This document shows positions 15,993-24,275 of a DNA stretch of 64,000 bases, in pieces; within the stretch, counting starts at the first letter, position 1, and each line of letters opens with the position of its first letter. Both the position numbers and the translations under genes were made by a program. The notes under the pieces were generated by a model that was not told where the DNA came from, did not search any database, and saw nothing but the letters and a program-made list of their open reading frames with translations. Source of the stretch: DYFX01 sp964400625. GTDB taxonomy: Bacteria > Patescibacteriota > Patescibacteriia > SG8-24 > DYFX01. The stretch covers positions 18,158-82,157 of the forward strand of contig CAYNUS010000005.1 of assembly GCA_964400625.1 (NCBI GenBank). The letters run 5' to 3'.

Positions 15993-16852
15993 AGGGAGAG
16001 GGCGGAAGCCGCGAGAAGCCCGACGAGCATCGGGAGGGCCAGGACGGCGAGCGTCCAGGCGCCGCGGTGTTTCCGGAAATATTTGGCCATGCTGGCCGTG
16101 AAATAGCGCTGTTTCCTGAGGCTCATGGCCTGCGCGAAGCTCGCGCCGCCATGGTGGATGACCTGCACCGACGGGACGTAGACCACGCCCCAGCCCGCCT
16201 CCTTGGCGCGCTTGCAGAAGTCGACCTCCTCGAACCAGATGAAGAAGCGCTCGTCGAGCAGGCCGACGCCTTCGAAGACCTTGCGCCGCACGAAGAGCGC
16301 GGCGCCCATGAGCTGGTCGACGTCCTGTTCCTTGCCGTAGTCGAACCCCTTGGCGAGATACGACCGGAACGGCGGCGCGGAGGGCCAGAGGTGCTGGAGC
16401 TTGAGCAGGATGAGCGCCTGATCGAGGAGGCGCGGGAAGCGGCGCACGGATTCCTGGAGCGAGCCGTCGGGGTTCAGGAGCTTCGGACCCGCGACGCCGA
16501 CGTCCGGACGCGCGTCCATCCATTCCTTCATCCGCTTCAACGCCCCGCGCGTGAGGCGCGTGTCGGGGTTCAGGAGCGCCACGTAGCGTCCGGAACAGCG
16601 GCGGATGGCCTGGTTGTTGGCCTTGGCGAAGCCGAGGTTCCGCGCGTTGCGGACGAGCGTCACCGGCACGTCCGAGCGCGCGCGGAACTTCGCGACCACG
16701 TCCTCGATGCGGTCGCCGGAGTCGTTGTCGACGACGTAGACCTCGATCGCCAGATCCTCCTTGTTGGCATGGATGGACCCCAAAAGCTCGCCGACGAGAT
16801 CGGCGACCTTCCAGTTGACCGTGACGATGCTGATGTCGGCGGGGCGGCTCAT
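15965..16852 (-). CDS. glycosyltransferase family 2 with C-terminal membrane segment
   Basis: A 295-residue GT-A fold enzyme: SIVTVNWK near the N-terminus, VYVVDNDSGD and NLGFAKANNQAI, and the DXD-like NPDTRL at about 95. WFEEVDFCKRA is the conserved acceptor-side motif of rhamnosyl-type GT2 enzymes. A hydrophobic C-terminal segment at about 268-285 suggests membrane attachment. It probably transfers a deoxyhexose from a nucleotide sugar to a lipid-linked glycan on the cytoplasmic face. Its start overlaps the upstream GT2 by ATGA. Confidence 0.88.
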   Translation of the reverse strand: MSRPADISIVTVNWKVADLVGELLGSIHANKEDLAIEVYVVDNDSGDRIEDVVAKFRARSDVPVTLVRNARNLGFAKANNQAIRRCSGRYVALLNPDTRLTRGALKRMKEWMDARPDVGVAGPKLLNPDGSLQESVRRFPRLLDQALILLKLQHLWPSAPPFRSYLAKGFDYGKEQDVDQLMGAALFVRRKVFEGVGLLDERFFIWFEEVDFCKRAKEAGWGVVYVPSVQVIHHGGASFAQAMSLRKQRYFTASMAKYFRKHRGAWTLAVLALPMLVGLLAASALSLWNSARARR

Positions 16853-17550
16853 GCGAGATGGTGTTTCCTGCGGACGACCTCCGCGGCGGCCTCGTACGCG
16901 CGGATGCGCTTCGGCATCCAGCCGAGGCGCTTCCACGGGATCCGGTAGACGAACTTCGGCATCCAGCTCGAGATGTTGCGGCGCTTGGTGAGCACGCGGC
17001 AGAGCACTTCCGGCACCCAGACGCCGACATCGCCCTTTTCCAGCATCGTGAGCCAGAGGTCCCAATCCTGGAAGCGCTTCAGGGATTCGTCGAAGCCGGG
17101 GAAGCGCTCGCGGCGGATGAGCGAACCCGTCTGCATGTAATTATGCTTCTTCAGGCGCTCCGCGTCGAATGGCCAGAGGCGGAAGAGCTTCCAGCCGAAG
17201 CGGAACGAGGCGTAGGCATAGGACGCTTCGGGGTGCGCGACGAGCGCCGCATGGAGCTTCTCGAGCGCATCCGGGCGCCAGACGATGTCGGCGTCGCTGA
17301 AGAGCACGAATGCGCCGGAGCTCTCGCGGAAGCCCCGGTTCCTGGCCGACGGCCCCCCTCGGTTCTCCTGGCGCACCAGGCGGAACTTCCCTCGGTGCGG
17401 CGCGAGCGCGCGGTCGAGGTCGTCCGTCGAACCGTCGTCCACCACGACGATCTCGAGGTCGCGATGCGTCTGCGCGAAAAGCGCCTCGAGCGTCCGGCCG
17501 ATCGTGGCGGCGTGGTTATAGCACGGGATGATGACGGAGATGCGGCTCAT
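16849..17550 (-). CDS. glycosyltransferase family 2
   Basis: A 233-residue GT-A enzyme. SVIIPCYNHAATIGRTLEAL opens the fold, IVVVDDGSTDD binds nucleotide, RNRGFRESSGAFVLFSDADI supplies the DXD (SDAD), and FQDWDLWLTM is the ED/QxxW-like acceptor motif. There is no membrane segment, so it is cytoplasmic or peripheral. ATGA overlaps on both sides tie it to the GT4 gene upstream and the second GT2 downstream. The donor sugar cannot be read from the sequence. Confidence 0.88.
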   Translation of the reverse strand: MSRISVIIPCYNHAATIGRTLEALFAQTHRDLEIVVVDDGSTDDLDRALAPHRGKFRLVRQENRGGPSARNRGFRESSGAFVLFSDADIVWRPDALEKLHAALVAHPEASYAYASFRFGWKLFRLWPFDAERLKKHNYMQTGSLIRRERFPGFDESLKRFQDWDLWLTMLEKGDVGVWVPEVLCRVLTKRRNISSWMPKFVYRIPWKRLGWMPKRIRAYEAAAEVVRRKHHLA

Positions 17551-18560
17551 ACGAGTCGCGCCAGGAACGCGCGCGTGCGGTCTTCCCAGCGGAAATCGCG
17601 CAAGGCGCGCGTACGCCCCGCCTCGCCCATCCGGCGCATCGCGTCCGGATCGGCCAGCAGCCGTTTCACGGCCGTGAACAGCTCGCTTTCGGAATCGGGG
17701 TCGACGAGCAGGCCCGTCTCCCCTTCCGCGACCGCCTCGGGGATGCCGCCGACGCGCGAGGCGACGACCGGCAGCCGGAAGAGCGCCGCTTCGAGCAGGA
17801 CGATGCCGAAGCCTTCGACGTCGTCCTTGGAGGCGCGGACGGGAAGGACGAAGGCATGCGCGGCGCGATAGAGTTCGGCCAAGGCGTCGCGCTCCGGCGC
17901 GACGACGAACTTCACGTGCGCGTCGACGCCGCTCAGGACGGCCTCCTTGCGGAGCCGCGCCTCTTCCGGACCGGCGCCGGCGATGACGAGGTCGACTTCG
18001 CCGCAGGACGCGCGGAGCTCCGGCAGGAGCCGGATCAGGCGGTCGAATCCCTTGCGCGGGACGAAGCGGCCGACGGAAAGCAGGATCTTCCTCTCCTCGA
18101 TGGCGGAAGGCGCCGCCGCCTCGCCGAGGCTCCGATCGACGCCCGGCGTCAGCACGAGGGCGCCGTCCGGATCCAGGCCGAAGGCCGCGAGCTCCTGCGC
18201 CGTCGCCCGGCTGTTGGCCACGACGAGCTTCGCGCCTTTCAGCACGCGCGCCGCCAGCCGACGCTTGCGGGGGGACGCGGCGGCCGAGCGAAGATCCAAG
18301 CCGTGCACGATGACGGCATACGGCTTCCCGAGGAGCATGGCGGCCGTGCCGAGCGGCAGGACGTGGGAGACGACGACGACATCGGCGCCGCGCGCGGCCA
18401 GGAAGAGTTTCGGAAGATGCGCCAGCCAGCCGAGTGGGAGCTTCGGAAGGCGGAAGCGCGCCACGCGAAGACCGGCGACGGACGCGAAGAGGCCGCCGAG
18501 ATACGCGGCGACGCCGCCGAGGTCCGGCGGATATTCATACGTGGCGAGCAGGATCTTCAT
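17547..18560 (-). CDS. glycosyltransferase family 4 (GT-B)
   Basis: A 337-residue GT-B enzyme. The N-terminal half has the acceptor side (YEYPPDLGGVAAYLGGLF and VIVHGLDLR). The C-terminal half has LSVGRFVPRKGFDRLI and the nucleotide-sugar site SKDDVEGFGIVLLEAALFRLPVV (quoted in two parts: SKDDVEGFGIVLLEAA, FRLPVV) with the family EGFG/E motif. It is probably a mannosyl- or similar transferase that builds the lipid-linked repeat. It overlaps the flippase gene by 4 bp upstream and the GT2 gene by 4 bp downstream. Confidence 0.9.
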   Translation of the reverse strand: MKILLATYEYPPDLGGVAAYLGGLFASVAGLRVARFRLPKLPLGWLAHLPKLFLAARGADVVVVSHVLPLGTAAMLLGKPYAVIVHGLDLRSAAASPRKRRLAARVLKGAKLVVANSRATAQELAAFGLDPDGALVLTPGVDRSLGEAAAPSAIEERKILLSVGRFVPRKGFDRLIRLLPELRASCGEVDLVIAGAGPEEARLRKEAVLSGVDAHVKFVVAPERDALAELYRAAHAFVLPVRASKDDVEGFGIVLLEAALFRLPVVASRVGGIPEAVAEGETGLLVDPDSESELFTAVKRLLADPDAMRRMGEAGRTRALRDFRWEDRTRAFLARLV

Positions 18561-20017
18561 GCGTCCGGGGCGGCCGCCGTCTGCGACGCAGGCTTCCGCA
18601 GGCTCGACAGGAGTTCCTTGAGGTCCGCGACCGTCACGGCCCGGAACGCGAAGGCGGCGGCCGGATACAGCGCCACGCCGACGAGGACCGCGACGGGGAA
18701 CGGCACGTACGCCTTCGCGGCGACGACGCCGGCGGCCATGGCGGCGGCGGCGAGCGCCGAACGGAGGCATACCCCGACGAACTTCGCGGCGGGCCAGGAG
18801 AGGAACCGTCCGATGGCGATGAAGCCGCCGATCACGAGCGCGGCGTGGCTCACGATCGAGGCGATGACGACGCCCATCACGCCGTAGGCCGGGATGAGGG
18901 CGAGGTTCAGGACCACCGACACGACCGTCGCCATGCCCATGAGCTTCGTCTGCGTCATCTGGCGGTCGGAGGCGTTGAGGAGCGAACCGATCGGGAAGTC
19001 GAGGAAGATCGGCACGAGCGACAGGATGAGCAGCTGGACGGCCAGGATCGACGGCAGGTAGTCCTCGCCGTACACGAAATGCACGAGCTCCGGCGCGAGG
19101 CTGGCGATGCCGGCGGCGATCGGCGCGGCGATGAGCATGAGCGCCCACAAGGCGCGGTAGAGCAGCGCGCCGAGTTCGCGCTTGTCCTTCGCGAACGCCC
19201 GGCTCATCGCCGGGTAGAAGGCGGCCGTGAAAGCCATCGGCACGAACTGGAAGGCGAAGGTCAGCTTGTACGGCACGCTGTAGAGCCCGGCGGCGGCCTC
19301 GCCCTTGAAGTGCGTGAGCATGACGGCGTCGGCGTTGGTGTAGATCTTCACGAAGGCGCCCGCCAGCGCGAACGGGAAGGCCGTGCGCAGCAGCGACTTG
19401 GCGAAGCCCCAGTCCCACGAGAGCCGGACGCGGATGCCGAGGCGCTTCCGGACGATCCAAGCGGACGCGAGGGCGTTCCAGAGGCTGCCGGCGATGAGCG
19501 CGACCACGAGGACGCCGAGCGGCGCGCCCATCTTGAGCGACGCGAGGCCGATCAGCATCGTGACCGTCTGTCCGACGATGAGGCCGAGGCCTTCATACTT
19601 CAGCACCTGGTGCGCGCGGAGCGTGCCGTAGAACGTGAGCGAGACGGCGTCGAGCGAGATGACGACGGCGGCGAGCGACACCAGCACGCGCGTCTCGGCC
19701 GAGATGTCGAAGAACCACGCGCCGAGCACGGCCGCGAGGACCGCGACGGCGGTGAGCGGGATCTTGAGCGCGAGCGTCTGGTTGAGATATTTCTCGGTCT
19801 GCGCTTTGTCCTTGGCCGCCTCGCGGATGAGGACGGGGGTGAGCCCCATGTCGGTGACGGTCGTGAACATCAGGGTCCACGAGAGCGCGAAGAAGTACGC
19901 GCCCGTGTCCTCCACGCCGGCCCAGCGGGCGATGAGCGCGAAGTACACGAACGCGATGGCCTTCTGCAGGACCGACGAGGTGAGGAGGTGGAAGATGTTC
20001 GTGGCCACGCCGGGCAT
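18557..20017 (-). CDS. polysaccharide flippase (MOP superfamily, Wzx-like)
   Basis: A 486-residue protein with 12-14 membrane segments, opening with NIFHLLTSSVLQKAIAFVYF as in Wzx/MATE polysaccharide transporters. It also has the NADAVMLTHFKGEAAAGLYS region characteristic of the family. It should flip a lipid-linked oligosaccharide to the outer face for the ligase encoded four genes downstream. It is the first gene of the operon, with a TTGAAA-17-TAAGAT promoter ending 9 nt from its ATG. Confidence 0.88.
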   Translation of the reverse strand: MPGVATNIFHLLTSSVLQKAIAFVYFALIARWAGVEDTGAYFFALSWTLMFTTVTDMGLTPVLIREAAKDKAQTEKYLNQTLALKIPLTAVAVLAAVLGAWFFDISAETRVLVSLAAVVISLDAVSLTFYGTLRAHQVLKYEGLGLIVGQTVTMLIGLASLKMGAPLGVLVVALIAGSLWNALASAWIVRKRLGIRVRLSWDWGFAKSLLRTAFPFALAGAFVKIYTNADAVMLTHFKGEAAAGLYSVPYKLTFAFQFVPMAFTAAFYPAMSRAFAKDKRELGALLYRALWALMLIAAPIAAGIASLAPELVHFVYGEDYLPSILAVQLLILSLVPIFLDFPIGSLLNASDRQMTQTKLMGMATVVSVVLNLALIPAYGVMGVVIASIVSHAALVIGGFIAIGRFLSWPAAKFVGVCLRSALAAAAMAAGVVAAKAYVPFPVAVLVGVALYPAAAFAFRAVTVADLKELLSSLRKPASQTAAAPDA

Positions 20018-20026
20018 AACGTGCTA

Positions 20027-20055
20027 ATCTTAGCCTGAAGCGACCTTATTTTCAA
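20027..20055 (-). promoter_or_regulatory. promoter of the polysaccharide operon, leaderless
   Basis: TTGAAA (20050-20055), a 17-bp spacer and TAAGAT (20027-20032) on the minus strand, 9 nt from the flippase ATG. It shares the 42-bp divergent region with the plus-strand gene at 20060, whose own -10 may be TATTTT (20047-20052). Confidence 0.75.
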
Positions 20056-20059
20056 CCCT

Positions 20060-20581
20060 ATGCCGAAGGAAAAACGACCTGCCTGGCAGACGACGCCCGA
20101 AGCCGTCGCGGCGCTCGCCTCGCTCCGCACGAGGCGCATCGGCGTGCTTTCGCATACGACCGAGGGCGGGCACCCGCGCTCGGCCGTCGTGAACCTCACG
20201 TTCGACGAGGCGTTCCGCGCCTATTTCGTGACCCAGCGCCAGACCGAGAAGTTCCGCGACGTCCTCGACCGCCGCGACGTGGCGCTGAACGTCGGGTTCG
20301 ACGAACAGCGCGTCGACAACTTCCAGATCGTCGGCAAGGCGACGGTCGTGAAGGACGTGAAGCTCTGGACCGCGCTCCTCAAGGCCTTGATGGCGATGAA
20401 GGCGGAGACGGTGCTCGCGATGGGACTCACCCAGCTCACCTCGCACTATCCCTTCAAGACCTTCCCCACCCGCGACTACGCGGTGGTCTGCGTCGAGCCG
20501 AGCTGGATCCGGCGCTTCCACCATCCGAAAGACCAGGAGAAGCCGATCTACACGCAGATCCTCGGCGAACCTGTCGCTTGA
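20060..20581 (+). CDS. pyridoxamine 5'-phosphate oxidase-family flavin protein
   Basis: A 173-residue split-barrel protein of the PPOX/FMN-binding family: RRIGVLSHTTEGGHPRSAVV, then strand-rich AYFVTQRQTEKFRDVLDR and a C-terminal DYAVVCVEPSWIRRF. Members bind FMN or F420 and reduce or oxidise small molecules; the substrate is not predictable here. The ATG at 20060 is 7 nt past a possible TATTTT -10 in a divergent promoter region with the flippase operon. A further gene follows 57 bases later with its own Shine-Dalgarno. Confidence 0.82.
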   Translation: MPKEKRPAWQTTPEAVAALASLRTRRIGVLSHTTEGGHPRSAVVNLTFDEAFRAYFVTQRQTEKFRDVLDRRDVALNVGFDEQRVDNFQIVGKATVVKDVKLWTALLKALMAMKAETVLAMGLTQLTSHYPFKTFPTRDYAVVCVEPSWIRRFHHPKDQEKPIYTQILGEPVA

Positions 20582-20638
20582 CCGCCCGGGAAAGGACCGC
20601 TACGCTCGTGGCGGTCCTTTGACGTTCGAGGAGGCCGC

Positions 20639-21013
20639 ATGAAGGTCGTCGCCACGACGAGCGAAGAGATGCTCGAGACGGTCCTGTTCCACCTGCACGC
20701 GAACGGCTGGCCGATCGCCGATTCGGACAAGCTGGTCGACGCGTATCTCGCGTTCAGAGCCCGCACGCGGCGCTGCGTCTACAGGCTCCCGAGCGGACCG
20801 GACCTGCGCGTCCGCCTCCGCGCCGCGATCGAAACCGACCTGCAGGAGCTCGCCCGCAAGGGCCGCGTCCAGCTGACGACGAGCCGCAACCACATCACGC
20901 CCGAAGGCCTGAACCAGGCCCGATGGCTCAAGCTCGAACGGGCCCGCTACGGCACCCTCCTCGACGCCGCCGATGCCATCTTCCCTCCCCGCACCCTCAC
21001 GGCAAGCCCGTGA
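20639..21013 (+). CDS. hypothetical protein (124 aa)
   Basis: A soluble alpha/beta protein with KVVATTSEEMLETVLFHLHANGW at the start (region 2-24) and a helix-rich second half (ETDLQELARKGRVQLTT, NQARWLKLERARYG). Its charge pattern and length resemble small winged-helix-like proteins, but I cannot confirm that. A GAGGAGG Shine-Dalgarno lies 5 nt before the ATG. The TGA stop is inside the 3' arm of the terminator at 20995-21021. Function unknown. Confidence 0.65.
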   Translation: MKVVATTSEEMLETVLFHLHANGWPIADSDKLVDAYLAFRARTRRCVYRLPSGPDLRVRLRAAIETDLQELARKGRVQLTTSRNHITPEGLNQARWLKLERARYGTLLDAADAIFPPRTLTASP

Positions 21014-21021
21014 GGTTTTTT
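20995..21021 (+). terminator. terminator containing the stop codon
   Basis: CCTCACGG, loop CAAGC, CCGTGAGG, then six T. The TGA of the 20639-21013 gene is in the 3' arm. Confidence 0.8.
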
Positions 21022-21028
21022 CGTATGC

Positions 21029-21058
21029 CAAAAGACCTGCCGACAAATGGCAGGTCTT
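21029..21058 (-). terminator. terminator of the ribosomal-protein operon
   Basis: AAGACCTGCC and GGCAGGTCTT form a perfect 10-bp stem with a 7-nt loop and a TTTT tail on the minus strand, 10 bases past the rpsI stop. Confidence 0.8.
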
Positions 21059-21067
21059 CGGTCGCGC

Positions 21068-21547
21068 TTAGCGCTTTGCCCACTGCGGGGACTTGCGGGC
21101 CTTCTTCAAGCCGTACTTCTTGCGTTCCTTCTCGCGGGGGTCGCGGGTGAGGACGCCGAGGGGCTTCAGGGTGGCGCGGAGGTCGGGGTTGTGGACGAGG
21201 AGGGCGCGGGCGATGCCGAGCTTCACGGCGTCGGCCTGGCCGCGGATGCCTCCGCCCTTGGCCTGCGCGACGACGTCAGCGGTCTCGCTGATGCCGGCCG
21301 CCTTCATCGGGACCAGGATGGCGTCCTGGAGGTCTTCGACCGGGAAGTATTCCGTCATCGGCTTGCCGTTGACGACGATCTTGCCGGAGCCCTTCAGGTA
21401 CACGCGCACCTGGGCGGTGCCGCTCTTGCGGCGGCCGAGGGCGTAGTGGTACTCGCCGGTCGCCTCGTGCGCGGGGGCCTTCTTGGCGGTCTCGGCCTTG
21501 GCCTTCTTCGCCGCGGGCTTCTTGGTGGTTTCTTTCTTGGTCGTCAT
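21068..21547 (-). CDS. rpsI: 30S ribosomal protein S9
   Basis: A 159-residue S9. The conserved core begins near residue 33 (YHYALGRRKSGTAQVRVYL) and ends with the typical KKARKSPQWAKR tail that reaches the P-site tRNA. About 30 extra lysine/alanine/threonine-rich residues precede the core. It starts 4 bases after the rplM stop, the usual L13-S9 pair, here appended to the alpha operon. Confidence 0.96.
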   Translation of the reverse strand: MTTKKETTKKPAAKKAKAETAKKAPAHEATGEYHYALGRRKSGTAQVRVYLKGSGKIVVNGKPMTEYFPVEDLQDAILVPMKAAGISETADVVAQAKGGGIRGQADAVKLGIARALLVHNPDLRATLKPLGVLTRDPREKERKKYGLKKARKSPQWAKR

Positions 21548-21551
21548 AGGC

Positions 21552-21917
21552 TTACTTCACGACCGTCAGGCGCTTCAGGCGGCGCGCGCGGAGGGTGTTC
21601 TTGGGGAGCATGCGGTCGACGGCCGACTTCAGGATGCGCGCCGGGTTCTTGTCCATGACGTCCTTGGCGCGGCGGGCCTTCATGCCGCCCGGGTAGCCGG
21701 AGTAGTTGAAGTAATGCTTCTGCTCGAGCTTGTTGCCGGTGAAGCGGATCTTCGAGACGTTCTTCACGCGGACGAGATCGCCGGCGTCGACGTTCGGGGC
21801 GTAGGTCGCCTTGTGCTTGCCCATGAGGAGGCGGGCGATCTCGGAGGCGAGGCGTCCGACGACCTTGTCGGTCGCGTCGATCTCGACGAGCTTGCGGTTG
21901 ATGGGTGCGTGCGGCAT
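21552..21917 (-). CDS. rplM: 50S ribosomal protein L13
   Basis: A 121-residue L13, slightly short of the usual 142. Family stretches are DATDKVVGRLASEIARLLMG, GDLVRVKNVSKIRFTGNKL, the KHYFNYSGYPGGMK signature and AVDRMLPKNTLRARRLKRL. It starts one base past the rplQ stop, so it is translationally coupled. It is an early assembly protein of the large subunit. Confidence 0.96.
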   Translation of the reverse strand: MPHAPINRKLVEIDATDKVVGRLASEIARLLMGKHKATYAPNVDAGDLVRVKNVSKIRFTGNKLEQKHYFNYSGYPGGMKARRAKDVMDKNPARILKSAVDRMLPKNTLRARRLKRLTVVK

Positions 21918-21918
21918 A

Positions 21919-22269
21919 TCAGACGAGTTCGATCATCACCATCTCGGCGGCGTCGCCTTCGCGGCGCGCGAGCGGGACGATGCGGGTATAGCCGCCCTTG
22001 CGGTCCTTGTACTTCGGGCCGATCTCCGAGACGATCTTCTTCACGGCGTTGTCCACCATGAGCATCTTGTGGAGCTGGCGGCGCGAGGTCAGCGTGGAGG
22101 TGCGGCCCACCGTGATCGCCTTCTCCACCAGGGAGCGGACGAACTTGGCCTTGGCCTTGGTCGTCTTCACCTTCTCGTAGAGGATGATGGAGGTCGCCAA
22201 ATTCTGGAGCAGCGCTTCGCGCGGTCCTTTGGTGCGGCCCAGGATGGCTTTTTTGACGCGGTGGCGCAT
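21919..22269 (-). CDS. rplQ: 50S ribosomal protein L17
   Basis: A 116-residue L17 of normal size. It opens MRHRVKKAILGRTKGPREAL with the family LLQNLATSIILYEKVKTT and KAITVGRTSTLTSRRQLHKM stretches, and ends in a strand GDAAEMVMIELV. It lies directly after rpoA, which is the ancestral bacterial order. The start ATG is 2 bases past the rpoA stop. Confidence 0.96.
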   Translation of the reverse strand: MRHRVKKAILGRTKGPREALLQNLATSIILYEKVKTTKAKAKFVRSLVEKAITVGRTSTLTSRRQLHKMLMVDNAVKKIVSEIGPKYKDRKGGYTRIVPLARREGDAAEMVMIELV

Positions 22270-22271
22270 AA

Positions 22272-23090
22272 TTATTTCTTTTTGGAAGCCTTCTTCTTTT
22301 TCGGCTTCTCGTCCCCTTCTTCGGATCCTTCTTCCTCATCGGACTCCTCATCCTTCTCATCCTCATCCTCGTCGGCTTCGGCCTTGGCCGGAGCTTCGCC
22401 GGCGTTGACGCCGGCCAGGAGGGCGAAGTGGTCGATCAGGATCTTGGCGGACGAGCGGATGGCCTCGTCGGCTTCCACCGTGCCGTCGGTCTCGATCGTG
22501 AGGGTGAGCTTGTCGTAGTTCGTGATCTGGCCGACGCGGACGTCCTCGACGCGGTATCCGACGGAGCGGATGGGGCTGTAGAGGGCGTCGACGGCGATCG
22601 TGCCGAGCTCGCCGCGCTCCTTGCCGCGCTCCTCGGTCGGGACGTAGCCGCGGCCCTTGGCCACGGTGATCTCCATCTCGAGTTCGGCGGACTTGTCGGT
22701 GAGCGTGGCGATGTGGAGGCCCGGGTTGGCGACTTCGACGTCGGAGTTCGGCGCGATGTCCTTGCCGGTGACCTTCTTGTCGCCCTTGGCGTGAAGCGTC
22801 AACTTGACCGGCTCGTCGGAGAAGACCTTCAGGCGGAGCTGCTTGAGGTTCAGGATGATCTCCAGCACGTCTTCCTTGACGTTCGGGAGGGCCTGGAACT
22901 CGTGCGAGCCGCCCTTGATCTTGACGGCGGTCACCGCGGCGCCCTGGAGCGAGCTCAGGAGCACGCGGCGGAGGGCGTTGCCCACGGTGTGGCCGTAGCC
23001 ATGGAAGAACGGTTCCATGACGAGCACCGACTCGTTGTCGCGCTCACCGGGAGTGATTTCGATCTTCGACGGAAGAAGGATGTCTTCCAT
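22272..23090 (-). CDS. rpoA: RNA polymerase alpha subunit lacking the C-terminal domain
   Basis: A 272-residue alpha subunit. The N-terminal dimerisation/assembly domain is complete (EPFFHGYGHTVGNALRRVLL near residue 27, the IKGGSHEFQALPNVKEDV region, the YSPIRSVGYRVEDVRVGQ region near 170). After about residue 230 (DHFALLAGV) the helix-hairpin-helix C-terminal domain is absent and is replaced by about 40 acidic residues ending in a lysine-rich stretch (KPKKKKASKKK). Usual bacterial alphas are about 310-330 residues. The rplQ start follows 2 bases later, so there is no room for a frameshifted remnant. UP-element and activator contacts through alphaCTD should be impossible. Confidence 0.95.
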   Translation of the reverse strand: MEDILLPSKIEITPGERDNESVLVMEPFFHGYGHTVGNALRRVLLSSLQGAAVTAVKIKGGSHEFQALPNVKEDVLEIILNLKQLRLKVFSDEPVKLTLHAKGDKKVTGKDIAPNSDVEVANPGLHIATLTDKSAELEMEITVAKGRGYVPTEERGKERGELGTIAVDALYSPIRSVGYRVEDVRVGQITNYDKLTLTIETDGTVEADEAIRSSAKILIDHFALLAGVNAGEAPAKAEADEDEDEKDEESDEEEGSEEGDEKPKKKKASKKK

Positions 23091-23163
23091 AGGGGTTTGG
23101 GGTCCTGCGGCACGCGGCGCGACAGATCAGCAATCGCCGCGCGGCGACGGGACGGGCCAAGAT

Positions 23164-23793
23164 TTAGCGAGAGTAGAATTCGACGATCAGCTTGGCGTCG
23201 AAGCTCTTGTCGAGCTCTTCGGCGGTCGGCTTGTTGATGACCTTGCCGGTCATGTTCGGGACGTCCATCGAGAGCCAGGCCGGGGTCTGATGCTTGCCGA
23301 GGCGTTCGGAGAGGTCCTTGAACGCGCCCTTCTTCATCTTGTTCGGCTGGATGGTGACGAGGTCGCCGGCGCGGAGCTGGTACGACGGGATGTCGACCGA
23401 CTTGCCGTTCACCTGGAACAGGCCGTGGGTGACCATCTGGCGCGCGGCGGCGCGGCTCTTGCCGAAGCCGAAGCGGTAGACGGAGTTGTCGAGGCGCATT
23501 TCCAGGAACTGCTTGAGGAAGACGCCGGTGTCGCCTTGGCGGGAGGCCGCCTTGGTGAAGTAGCCTTCGAACTGGCGCTCCATCATGCCGTAGATGCGCT
23601 TGGCCTTCTGCTTCTCGCGGAGCTGGACGCCGAACGGGGTGATCTTGGCGCGGGAGGTCGGGCCGTGCTGGCCGGGAGGGAAGGCGCGGCGGGTGACCGG
23701 GCACTTGGGGCCGAGGCACTTCTCGCCCTTCAGGTAGAGCTTCTCGCCCTCACGACGGCACTGCTTGCATTTGGGTTCGGTATTGCGGGCCAT
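23164..23793 (-). CDS. rpsD: 30S ribosomal protein S4
   Basis: A 209-residue S4 with an N-terminal four-cysteine zinc site (CKQC at 9-12, then C26 and C31), as in Thermus S4. An S4 RNA-binding domain at about 95-160 follows (RLDNSVYRFGFGKSRAAARQ, VTHGLFQVNGKSVDIPSY). It nucleates 16S rRNA folding. A 73-base leader with GC-rich hairpin potential separates it from rpoA, where S4-type feedback could act, though no specific structure is recognisable. Confidence 0.96.
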   Translation of the reverse strand: MARNTEPKCKQCRREGEKLYLKGEKCLGPKCPVTRRAFPPGQHGPTSRAKITPFGVQLREKQKAKRIYGMMERQFEGYFTKAASRQGDTGVFLKQFLEMRLDNSVYRFGFGKSRAAARQMVTHGLFQVNGKSVDIPSYQLRAGDLVTIQPNKMKKGAFKDLSERLGKHQTPAWLSMDVPNMTGKVINKPTAEELDKSFDAKLIVEFYSR

Positions 23794-23802
23794 AGTGGAG
23801 GG

Positions 23803-24255
23803 TTAGACGCGGCGCGGCTTCGGAGGGCGGCAGCCGTTGTGCGGGATCGGCGTGACGTCCTTGATGGTGAGCACGTTGATGCCGTTGGCGTTCAGGGCGC
23901 GGACCGCCGACTCGCGGCCGGAGCCGATGCCCTTCACGAAGACGTTGACGTCCTTGAGCCCGGTGTCCTTCACCTTCTCGCACACGTCCTTGATGATCAT
24001 CGAGGCGGCGTACGGGGTGGACTTCTTCGGACCGCTGAAACCGACTTTGCCGGCGGACGACCAGGCGAGGACGTTGCCGTTGGCGTCGGTGAGCGTGACG
24101 ATCGTGTTGTTGTAGGTGGCCTGCACGTAGCAGCGGCCATGGGAGACCTGGCGGACGCTCTTCTTGGTCTTCTTGCGGGGAGCGGCCTTGGACTTCTTCC
24201 CTTCTTCCGTCTCGACGGCCGTTTCGGCCGGAGCGGTGATGGTGTTCTCTTCCAT
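23803..24255 (-). CDS. rpsK: 30S ribosomal protein S11
   Basis: A 150-residue S11. The core begins near residue 35 (VSHGRCYVQATYNNTIVTLT) and continues through ADANGNVLAWSSAGKVGFSG-type sequence to the C-terminal DVTPIPHNGCRPPKPRRV signature. The first 34 residues are an alanine/glutamate/lysine-rich extension absent from most S11. It contacts the Shine-Dalgarno helix on the platform. It lies between rpsM and rpsD in the standard order. Confidence 0.96.
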   Translation of the reverse strand: MEENTITAPAETAVETEEGKKSKAAPRKKTKKSVRQVSHGRCYVQATYNNTIVTLTDANGNVLAWSSAGKVGFSGPKKSTPYAASMIIKDVCEKVKDTGLKDVNVFVKGIGSGRESAVRALNANGINVLTIKDVTPIPHNGCRPPKPRRV

Positions 24256-24275
24256 AGAGGTTTACATCCAGTGAT

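Noticed and set aside
23091..23163. S4-binding autoregulatory leader between rpsD and rpoA
   Set aside because: The region is GC-rich with several possible hairpins, but none matches a known S4 site closely enough to annotate.
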